Source: a virus. Taken from it: a stretch of 45,837 bases of DNA. The stretch spans positions 1-45,837 of the IMG/VR virus record IMGVR_UViG_3300024432_000023. One strand, given 5' to 3'. Shown here one piece after another: positions 13,970 through 20,207 of the stretch. The notes below the pieces were generated by a model. It had not been told where the DNA came from. It did no database searches and worked only from the letters and a program-made list of their open reading frames with translations. Position 1 is the stretch's first letter; each line of letters starts with the position of its first letter. Position numbers and translations under genes: made by a program.

Positions 13970-15381
13970 TGATTCGGACGGAACTTCGTCCGTATCAGAG
14001 TGAAGCTGTCGCTGCGGCTTTGCCGTACGATGGCTTCGCTTTTTTTCCTGAGCAACGCACGGGGAAATGTCTAATATCTCTGGCTGTGGTGGATCACCAC
14101 AAGCCGGAGGTGTTAGTCATCCTGTGTCCAAAAAAAGCACTCCTTACGTGGGAAGAGCAGATCGAGGAACACCTTGACAACGACTGGGGCTGCGATATTT
14201 ACACCGTCACGTACCAAGAACCCGTCAAGGATAAGCAGCTCCGAAAGGAGTGGTACGCCGAAACACTGAAGTGGCAAAAAGATGGTGTGTCGATGATGAT
14301 CATCGCTGACGAAGCACACATGATCAAAAAACCGGGAGCTGCCCAGTCTCGGTTTGCACGTACGCTTGCGAAGCGTTGTCAGTGGAAGCTCGCACTCACA
14401 GGCACCCCAATTGATGAAGGCTTCGAGCAGTACTGGGCAGTCTTCGATTTCATCGGGAAGAATGAGATTTTTGGTACCTACGGGGACTTCAAAGAGCAGT
14501 ACCTCATTTTTGAGGAGCGTCAGCGGCGTGATAAGCGAACGTATCCTGTGATTGTCGGCTACCGATACACCGAAGAGATCATGGAGAAGATTCACACGTA
14601 CAGTTACCGCATCACGTTCAACGAAGCACGGAAATCCATGGGCAAGCAGCCTGTGAAGGTGCGTAGAAAGAAAGTTAAGTTCGATCTCAAGCGTAACACT
14701 CGTCACATCTACGATGAGTTGAGGAAGGATCTGGAAACCACCATCGAAGACATCACGATTGATGTGCCGTTGCCCATGCACCTCATACAAAAACTACAAC
14801 AAGTGTGCGGAGGTCATCTCCTGCATCAGGAGCGCATTCCCGGTGAGAAAAAACGCAAACGCATCGTCCTTCCTGTCGGTACGGAGAAGCTGGACAGGCT
14901 CATGGGGCTCCTGTCAGGTTTCGGTCAGGAGAAAGTCGTCATCTGCTGTCGCTTCACGCACGAAATCGAATCCATCGCTAAGGAGTTCGACGAGTTCGGC
15001 TGGACCTACAAAATAATCTCTGGACAGCACGAGTGGGACGGTCAGTTCGACGTAGACTTCGTCCTGCTACAGGTGAAGAGCGGACTTGGGTTCGACCTGT
15101 CAGCAGCGAATACTTATGTGCTGTACAGCTGGGATCACAGTCATATTACATTCGAACAATCACGCATGCGCATCATGCACATGGAGAACACCGACTGGGT
15201 GAAGTACTTCTTCCTGATGGCACGTGACACAATTGAAGATGAATACTATGAAGCGATTGCGAAGAAAAAAGATTTCTCGACGCTCGTCCTCGACCGGTAC
15301 CGCAAAAAGAAGATACGGCACCGTCGAGGAACAGCTCGCAAAGGTGCGAGAAGAATTCGCAAAACCAAAATGCTCGCCTAA
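13969..15381 (+). CDS. SNF2-type superfamily 2 helicase
   Basis: SF2/SNF2 motifs run in order: Q-like LRPYQSEAV, motif I EQRTGKCL (G32-K33), Ia LVILCPKKALLTWEEQ, II DEAH (114-117), III LALTGTPID, IV KVVICCRF, V LLQVKSGLGFDLSAA and VI EQSRMRIMH. Motif I ends GKC where GKT or GKS is usual. The C-terminus is very basic (RYRKKKIRHRRGTARKGARR). Phage SNF2 proteins remodel or translocate on double-stranded DNA, probably at forks or recombination intermediates. ATG overlaps the previous TAA (TAATG). A hairpin TCGCC/GGCGA surrounds the stop codon but has no U-run. Confidence 0.85.
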   Translation: MIRTELRPYQSEAVAAALPYDGFAFFPEQRTGKCLISLAVVDHHKPEVLVILCPKKALLTWEEQIEEHLDNDWGCDIYTVTYQEPVKDKQLRKEWYAETLKWQKDGVSMMIIADEAHMIKKPGAAQSRFARTLAKRCQWKLALTGTPIDEGFEQYWAVFDFIGKNEIFGTYGDFKEQYLIFEERQRRDKRTYPVIVGYRYTEEIMEKIHTYSYRITFNEARKSMGKQPVKVRRKKVKFDLKRNTRHIYDELRKDLETTIEDITIDVPLPMHLIQKLQQVCGGHLLHQERIPGEKKRKRIVLPVGTEKLDRLMGLLSGFGQEKVVICCRFTHEIESIAKEFDEFGWTYKIISGQHEWDGQFDVDFVLLQVKSGLGFDLSAANTYVLYSWDHSHITFEQSRMRIMHMENTDWVKYFFLMARDTIEDEYYEAIAKKKDFSTLVLDRYRKKKIRHRRGTARKGARRIRKTKMLA

Positions 15382-15431
15382 AGGCGAATCTGAGAAAAGT
15401 TGACAAAAATTTTGGTGGGGATTTTAGTTTT

Positions 15432-15884
15432 ATGAACGAGTCAAATTTATGGGAGTGGCTGCGAGATGTTGTTCTGCCTCTAGGGCATTACTCCAGAATC
15501 GAATCTCCAGATACTGCGCCGGGATTTCCTGACGTGCACTACCAAGTAGGGGAGGGCTGCGGCACCATCGAACTCAAAGCCAACGACCAGCCTGCGAAGA
15601 GACCCTTCCCTGATGAAGAGAAAGGGCTGCACACATCTCAATTGAAGTGGATCAGAAAGGACATGGAACACGGTGGCATCGTCTGGATCATTGCCGAGAC
15701 ACCGGGCGCTATCTATATTATCCACGGCAAGGATGCTGAGCGATTCAACGGTGCAACACACGAAGACCTGATCGAGATGGCATGGCAGGTAATGCATCGC
15801 AGTGCACCTAAACAAGCTGCTAGTATGCTGGATTCTGCACTCAGAACACCCGGTAACTTCAGATTATTTGCGGAGTATCCCTAA
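15432..15884 (+). CDS. VRR-NUC-type PD-(D/E)xK nuclease, 150 residues
   Basis: The catalytic signature is GFPDVHYQV followed by GTIELKA: D34, E47 and K49, with the G-x-P-D and E-x-K spacing of small VRR-NUC and Hjc-like phage nucleases. Such stand-alone domains cut branched or flap DNA. The rest (HTSQLKWIRKDMEHGGIVWI, then GAIYIIHG) fits the usual helix and two late strands. ATG at 15432 has GGTGGGGA about 10 nt ahead. It stands 50 nt after the SNF2 gene, the only real gap in this operon. Confidence 0.82.
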   Translation: MNESNLWEWLRDVVLPLGHYSRIESPDTAPGFPDVHYQVGEGCGTIELKANDQPAKRPFPDEEKGLHTSQLKWIRKDMEHGGIVWIIAETPGAIYIIHGKDAERFNGATHEDLIEMAWQVMHRSAPKQAASMLDSALRTPGNFRLFAEYP

Positions 15885-16306
15885 TGACAGAACGCACCTG
15901 TACCTACCGAGACAAACACAACACACCGTGCTGCACTGAATGTGGCAGCGACCTGACCATCTGTCAGTGCCCAACACCTGACGAGCAGGCCCAAGAACGT
16001 TGGACCAGTCCCGATGGTCTGGTCATGAAGATGATCGTTGACGAACTGGTTGCTGCACGTGAAGCATTCCCTGAGAACACGCACAAGCTCGCCGCACTAG
16101 TCGAAGAGGTAGGTGAGTTAGCTCAAGCAATGATGCATCACGACCGCAAGCTGGGCATCAGCGTACACGAGGTGCTGCGTGAAGCAGTGCAGGTAGCAGC
16201 GATGGCAATTCGAGTTGCAGTTGAAGGGGATGATAATTTCTTGTACATATTTCCTGTGGTCGAAGATGAATTGCCACGAGGTCCAGTGAGTAGACAATAT
16301 GACTGA
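15884..16306 (+). CDS. MazG-like protein with N-terminal cysteine cluster
   Basis: Residues 70-110 resemble the all-alpha MazG/NTP pyrophosphohydrolase core: ALVEEVGELAQAM supplies the first metal-binding EExxE set (E74, E75, E78) and LREAVQVAAMAIRVAVEGD the second helix, though its expected aspartate is glutamine here (Q103), so activity is uncertain. Residues 6-29 hold six cysteines (C6, C16, C17, C20, C27, C29) that could form a zinc knuckle. Phage MazG proteins alter host ppGpp or clean nucleotide pools. Coupled to the nuclease gene by TAATG. The fusion of the cysteine part to the MazG part is not one I recognise. Confidence 0.65.
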   Translation: MTERTCTYRDKHNTPCCTECGSDLTICQCPTPDEQAQERWTSPDGLVMKMIVDELVAAREAFPENTHKLAALVEEVGELAQAMMHHDRKLGISVHEVLREAVQVAAMAIRVAVEGDDNFLYIFPVVEDELPRGPVSRQYD

Positions 16307-16511
16307 TAAACAACCAACGATAAGTGAAGGACAGGGTCAAGACCAAGGAGTCGGTACCCAAGTCGGCGTGGAGAATGGCAACGTTCTTATTCTCTTCTCT
16401 GAGAAGTTAAGTGTCGTGGGATACTCTCCCAAGGCCGCAAGAGGTCTGGCTAAAGCCCTGAAAAAGCACGCTATTGAGGCTGAAAACATGGCTCGTGAAA
16501 ATGCGATCTAG
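16299..16511 (+). CDS. Conserved small phage protein, 70 residues
   Basis: The first 28 residues are glycine and glutamine rich and likely disordered (EGQGQDQGVGTQVGV). The rest is a small strand-helix domain: NVLILFSEKLSVVGYSPKAA followed by a charged helix (AKALKKHAIEAENMAREN). I associate this domain with short phage proteins of unknown role. ATG at 16299 overlaps the previous gene by 8 nt. Confidence 0.65.
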   Translation: MTDKQPTISEGQGQDQGVGTQVGVENGNVLILFSEKLSVVGYSPKAARGLAKALKKHAIEAENMARENAI

Positions 16512-16516
16512 TTCAC

Positions 16517-16544
16517 TTTACACGAGAGCGGATGTGTGTATACT
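16517..16544 (+). promoter_or_regulatory. Rightward sigma70-like promoter
   Basis: -35 TTTACA (16517-16522), 16-nt spacer, -10 TATACT (16539-16544), in the short gap after the gene ending at 16511. The spacer GAGAGCGGATGTGTG resembles the spacer of early module P3 (GGGAGCGCAGGTGTG), but the upstream ATTTAACATAATC box is absent. It would drive the last four rightward genes. Confidence 0.6.
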
Positions 16545-16575
16545 GTAGTCCTTGAAACTCATCGGAGATAAGACC

Positions 16576-16767
16576 ATGGCTGCTGTAAGAGCCCCAACTG
16601 ACAGTATCGGCGCACAGATGGCAATGATGCGTAAGCGTAGCAAGAAAACGTGCGCCAACTCGGAATGTGGTAGGAGATTTGAAGGCCTCACTATCACAAA
16701 CTACTGCTCTGATGAATGTCGTTTCAGAGCGGCTTACTTACGTCGTACAAAAAAGAATAGGAAATAA
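16576..16767 (+). CDS. Small zinc-finger-like protein, 63 residues
   Basis: Four cysteines in KTCANSECGRRF and NYCSDECRF form a C-x4-C-x13-C-x3-C knuckle, followed by a basic tail (AYLRRTKKNRK). This should bind zinc and nucleic acid. Start: ATG 16576 with CGGAGATAAGACC ahead is chosen over an in-frame TTG at 16552, which overlaps the promoter region. It is the first gene after the promoter at 16517-16544. Confidence 0.7.
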   Translation: MAAVRAPTDSIGAQMAMMRKRSKKTCANSECGRRFEGLTITNYCSDECRFRAAYLRRTKKNRK

Positions 16768-16770
16768 AAC

Positions 16771-16965
16771 ATGGCATTTTTAAAGCAGCATCGCAAGGGC
16801 ACCCTTGAGATTGAGGGTAGAAAGCTGAAGGGTAACTTCGAAGTGAGCCTAACGAATCAGGGCGACCGGGAGATGATCACTGAGTTCATCAGTGAGATAC
16901 GCAAGCAGTTGCTGAAGTTTAACCCGACGAAGAAAAAGAAAAAGAAGATCAAGAGACGTAGGTGA
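16771..16965 (+). CDS. Small protein with poly-lysine tail, 64 residues
   Basis: A short beta-alpha unit (GTLEIEGRKLKGNFEVSLT, then a helix DREMITEFISEIRKQLLKF) ends in a strongly basic tail of 13 residues (TKKKKKKIKRRR). This is the third protein of the rightward block with such a lysine-rich arm, after the Sak4-like and DUF669-like proteins. It probably binds DNA or RNA. No family recognised. ATG at 16771 follows GGAAATAAAAC, 3 nt after the previous stop. Confidence 0.65.
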   Translation: MAFLKQHRKGTLEIEGRKLKGNFEVSLTNQGDREMITEFISEIRKQLLKFNPTKKKKKKIKRRR

Positions 16966-16967
16966 TC

Positions 16968-17450
16968 ATGATCGATCTGGAGGGGACGCTGAGCGATCAC
17001 ACCGACCGCTTAGCTCTCCTGCAGGTCAATCAAGAAAAGTATCTCAACCGAGACCCCACTGCGTGGAAGACGTACTACAAGGGACTCATCGAGGACGAAC
17101 CACGTCCACACATCATGGAACTAACGCGAGAGTACATCGCAGATGGCATCCGACCACTCGTGTACAGCACTCGCTTCATCAACAAGTACAACCACGAAGA
17201 AGAGTGGCTTCGCATGCACAACCTGTGGAAGTACGTCGATCTCATCCAGCGTCTCAAAACAGAGACAAAGATTAAGGGACCAGACCTAGTCCTTCAGTGG
17301 GTACGCAGGTATGATCCGGAAGTCGTGATCGATGACCGTGATGATGTACGTGAGTTAGTCCGTAACGCTTCACGCAGAACCATGGTGTACGGTCCAGACG
17401 CTTTCCTCCAGACAGAGGGAGAGTCCGATGAACATCCACTGCAAGAATGA
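16968..17450 (+). CDS. HAD-superfamily phosphatase, polynucleotide 3'-phosphatase-like
   Basis: HAD motif I is IDLEGTLSD (D3, E5), motif II LVYSTRF (S67-T68), motif III a lysine in TKIKGPD (K101/K103), motif IV VIDDRDDV (D122-D126). Size and layout match the phosphatase half of phage T4 Pnkp and related phage HAD proteins, which remove 3'-phosphates from nucleic acid or act on nucleotides. The second acid of motif I is glutamate where aspartate is the rule, which may weaken or alter catalysis. ATG 16968 is chosen; a GTG at 16962 overlaps the previous stop and is also possible. No kinase domain is attached. Confidence 0.78.
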   Translation: MIDLEGTLSDHTDRLALLQVNQEKYLNRDPTAWKTYYKGLIEDEPRPHIMELTREYIADGIRPLVYSTRFINKYNHEEEWLRMHNLWKYVDLIQRLKTETKIKGPDLVLQWVRRYDPEVVIDDRDDVRELVRNASRRTMVYGPDAFLQTEGESDEHPLQE

Positions 17451-17646
17451 CTGGCTATTTCATCTTTGGGGTACCGACGGCAAATGCATTCGAGGCTGCG
17501 GTGCTACCGGGTTGGACCTGCACGCCCGAACGCGGAGCGACGTGACATCGGTGGACGACCGGTCCCCCGTTGCAACGCTCTCGCCATCGATCCCTGTTGA
17601 TCCTGCATCCCGACACGGTTTCCGCCTCCCCCTACGGGGCCACTAG
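17428..17646 (+). CDS. Small Cys/His protein, 72 residues, overlapping the opposite-strand late gene
   Basis: The first 30 residues (IHCKNDWLFHLWGTDGKC, then IRGCGAT) have a C-H-C-C pattern suited to zinc binding. ATG at 17428 has GAGGGAGAGTCCG before it and overlaps the HAD gene by 23 nt, both signs of a real gene. From about 17504 on, the sequence also encodes the C-terminus of the leftward late protein, so residues 27-72 may be shaped by that frame. It is the last rightward gene; no terminator is seen between the two converging operons. Confidence 0.5.
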   Translation: MNIHCKNDWLFHLWGTDGKCIRGCGATGLDLHARTRSDVTSVDDRSPVATLSPSIPVDPASRHGFRLPLRGH

Positions 17647-19627
17647 GCGGACGATTCTGCATGCGCATTTTCTGCAGGTAGCCTTGCAGGTTAGGTGGCA
17701 CTCTGGGTCCACCCATTGGCAACTGTGGTCCGGTCGGTAAGGGACCTCCCGGTCCACCCGGATATACAGGTGGTCGTCGTGGGAACCCCCCCGGCGGAAC
17801 GAACGGTCCACTTCCACCCGGCGGCTGCTTACCCGGTGGAGGTGGAATCCTTCTACCGGGCAGCTGCTTCCATGGAGGAATGTTTCCACCACCGGGGATG
17901 CCTTCACCCGGTGCGAACGTCGATCCCGGTGGTGGTGCAGCCCTATAACGTGGATCTCTTGGGTCCATTCTCGGACCGGCAGAACCTAGTGGGTACTCTC
18001 CGTAACCGGGACCACCTAATGTGCCGGACATTCCGGGAGCAACACCTCCAGCTCCGGCTCGTTGAGCTTGTGCCTCACGAATTCGGGCAAGGATTCCTCC
18101 ACCCGGTTGCGCACCACCAGCTTGCTGTTGCTGCTGTTGTTGTGCCTGACGAATCCGGGCCATGATCCCTCCCTGTGGCGCACCGGCACGTTGCGCCGGA
18201 GTACCAACTATTCCGGCTTGTGCGTCCCTCTGCTGCTGTGCTTGCTGCATCATTGCAGCTAAGGCACCTGTAGGAGCCGGACCTCCACCTATCGGCATCC
18301 CATCTCTATACCGAGTCGTAGTTCCGGGTCCTAGTTCGCCTCGTGCTGCCATGCCCCTGAACCCACGTGTCGGAGTTGCACCACGCTGAATGCCTCCTCG
18401 CTGCGGTGGAACTCCACGGTACCGACGCATTGCCGCTCCGATTGCCGGTGACATTCCCCCTGCAAAGCCACCGAACTGGTATCCCTGAGGCTCGGGCTCG
18501 TAGTCACCCCCGTATCCAGCCCCACTTCCGACAGGTTCTATCCACGGTGGAACACCTCCAACCGGTGGAAGCATCCTTCCCGGTGCAGCTTGTGCAAGAC
18601 CACCTGCCTGATAACCAACACGACCACCGTAGGCTTGAGCTTCGACGCCTTCACCTTCTGCGATCCTTCTTTCAATTGCCTCGATGTTGGCTGTCTCGGG
18701 ATCATCAATGAACAAACCTCGTAAGTACGCTGCTATTCCGCCACTCTCTTCTTCTTCAGGCTCAACAACTTCTTCTTCAACCTCTGCTTCTACCTCGGCA
18801 ACATCCGGGTCTCGACCGTACTTGCGCTCCCAGCTGCGCCACTGATATTTCTGTGCGACGGGATCGAACGGGTTGTCCGCTCTCGTTGTTCCGCCTTCTG
18901 CATAACCTCTCACGTGACCTCCTCGGGCACTACCTGTACCTAGTGTTGCTGCGATTTTTGCTTGATGTTGACGTAACTGTTCGACGTGCGGACTCGCTGC
19001 ACCTGAGGCAGCAGGTGCTGCCCCTACATAACTTGCGGGAGTCGTCGGAATAATTCTTGGTGGGGTTGTACCGGGTCCACCGGGGCGCGGTCCACCACCT
19101 GCGCCTCCGCCGCGGGGACCACCACCATCTCTGCGACCACCTCCACGTCCACCTCGGCGACCTCCGCCACGTCGAGGTCCAGCAAGCCGTGGTCCTACAT
19201 ACTGAGGTGTAGGTGTATAAGTTTCTGCGGTCGGTGCAGGAGGTTGATACGTCGAACTTACCCAGCGTGATCCTGAGTAAGGGGCAACAGGCTCCGGCTC
19301 ACGCATCACGTTCGCGACGGGATCATGCTCATATCCCTGTGCCGACAAAGCTGCTCGCCGCATGCCACTTCTTATGCCACCTCCTAATGGAATGACACGT
19401 CCTCCTGCTCGCCATTCAAGTCTTCCTTCGTAACCAGCGTTCGGGTTATCCATGGCTGCAAGGCCTCCTGTCCAGTACCGGTTCTCTGCAAAGCCACCGG
19501 AGTATTTTTGGTCTGCTTCGACGAATTCCTTTGCCACACTAACGGGAGGTGCTTTGGTACGAGATGGTTTCCATCCGTGTGCGACAGCACGCATGAATTT
19601 AGCCTGCTTCGGAGTTTTCGATGGCAT
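17504..19627 (-). CDS. Glycine/proline-rich late protein with conserved N-terminal head, 707 residues
   Basis: The first 40 residues (MPSKTPKQAKFMRAVAHGWK, then a VAKEFVEAD motif) match a short conserved phage protein motif I recognise as widespread but of unknown function. The remaining about 660 residues are low-complexity: GGR and GGG runs (about 150-180), acid-rich linkers (EVEAEVEEEVVEPEEEE), and long glycine, proline and glutamine stretches toward the C-terminus with no cysteines. It is last in the late operon, just after the small terminase gene. It may be a disordered virion or DNA-associated protein. The C-terminal 140 nt overlap the last rightward gene. Confidence 0.7.
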   Translation of the reverse strand: MPSKTPKQAKFMRAVAHGWKPSRTKAPPVSVAKEFVEADQKYSGGFAENRYWTGGLAAMDNPNAGYEGRLEWRAGGRVIPLGGGIRSGMRRAALSAQGYEHDPVANVMREPEPVAPYSGSRWVSSTYQPPAPTAETYTPTPQYVGPRLAGPRRGGGRRGGRGGGRRDGGGPRGGGAGGGPRPGGPGTTPPRIIPTTPASYVGAAPAASGAASPHVEQLRQHQAKIAATLGTGSARGGHVRGYAEGGTTRADNPFDPVAQKYQWRSWERKYGRDPDVAEVEAEVEEEVVEPEEEESGGIAAYLRGLFIDDPETANIEAIERRIAEGEGVEAQAYGGRVGYQAGGLAQAAPGRMLPPVGGVPPWIEPVGSGAGYGGDYEPEPQGYQFGGFAGGMSPAIGAAMRRYRGVPPQRGGIQRGATPTRGFRGMAARGELGPGTTTRYRDGMPIGGGPAPTGALAAMMQQAQQQRDAQAGIVGTPAQRAGAPQGGIMARIRQAQQQQQQQAGGAQPGGGILARIREAQAQRAGAGGVAPGMSGTLGGPGYGEYPLGSAGPRMDPRDPRYRAAPPPGSTFAPGEGIPGGGNIPPWKQLPGRRIPPPPGKQPPGGSGPFVPPGGFPRRPPVYPGGPGGPLPTGPQLPMGGPRVPPNLQGYLQKMRMQNRPPSGPVGGGGNRVGMQDQQGSMARALQRGTGRPPMSRRSAFGRAGPTR

Positions 19628-19628
19628 G

Positions 19629-20207
19629 TTATTCGTCTACCTTCCCAGTCCGACCGTCAATGACTGCGTTGTCTGGTTTCGGTTTAATCAGTGAGAGAAT
19701 ACTCGCCATGACTTCCATCTTTGTCTCGTCACGAATACCGATAGGTGCATTGTCATCCTTGCCGGACACGTTCGTGTGATGACGATCCTTCCAGTTTTCT
19801 TTCTGCCGGTTGGTCAGCCACAATTTAATTGCTGCAGTGTCTGGCTTGTAATGTTTGACTGTCTCGGCACGGACGATCTCTCCGTCCCACTGAAAAATTT
19901 TCTCTTCATCGTGCGTGTAACCGACGGCACTCTGGTACAAAGCACCCAGCACTGCGGCATCAGCATCTGTGTACCCTGCTTCGAGTGCTTCCTTGAACAA
20001 CGGGTACTGTGATTTCCACAGACCCATCTGTCGGGCACCGATGTCGAAGATCTCGCACATCTGATCTTCTTTAATACCTCGCATTGCAATCGCACGCACT
20101 TGGTCGAGGTGATCAGGGAGGAACAGACGTGAACGCTCAGCCAGCAGGTGACCTGCACAGTTGCGTACAAATTTCTTCTTCCCGTTTGTAAGTCGTCGTG
20201 CTGGCAT
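19629..20207 (-). CDS. Terminase small subunit-like protein, 192 residues
   Basis: The N-terminal third is a helical segment (DHLDQVRAIAMRGIKEDQMC, EIFDIGARQMGLWKSQY) like a helix-turn-helix that binds packaging sites. The second half (ADAAVLGALYQSAVGYTHD, then VKHYKPDTAAIKLWLTNRQK and WKDRHH) follows the pattern of phage small terminases that recruit the large subunit. Start: ATG 20207, 4 nt after GGAGG and overlapping the preceding stop; an ATG at 20210 is only 1 nt from GGAGG. It sits near the distal end of the late operon, far from the coat gene, and no large terminase is in the window. Confidence 0.75.
   Translation of the reverse strand: MPARRLTNGKKKFVRNCAGHLLAERSRLFLPDHLDQVRAIAMRGIKEDQMCEIFDIGARQMGLWKSQYPLFKEALEAGYTDADAAVLGALYQSAVGYTHDEEKIFQWDGEIVRAETVKHYKPDTAAIKLWLTNRQKENWKDRHHTNVSGKDDNAPIGIRDETKMEVMASILSLIKPKPDNAVIDGRTGKVDE

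Noticed and set aside
14040-14048. T-run in the SNF2 gene as a second slippery site
   Set aside because: The main frame is intact with all helicase motifs after it, and the shifted frames soon stop without a coupled start.
14113-14790. A 225-residue open frame on the minus strand
   Set aside because: It lies within the SNF2 helicase gene, opposite to its motifs, without coupling or ribosome-binding site.
15372-15392. TCGCC/GGCGA hairpin around the SNF2 stop as a terminator
   Set aside because: The stem is only 5 bp and no T-run follows directly, so read-through into the nuclease gene is more likely.
15400-15428. TTGACA with TTTAGT at 17-nt spacing as a promoter for the VRR-NUC gene
   Set aside because: The -10 match is weak (4 of 6) and it ends 3 nt before the ATG, so the start point would fall inside the coding region.
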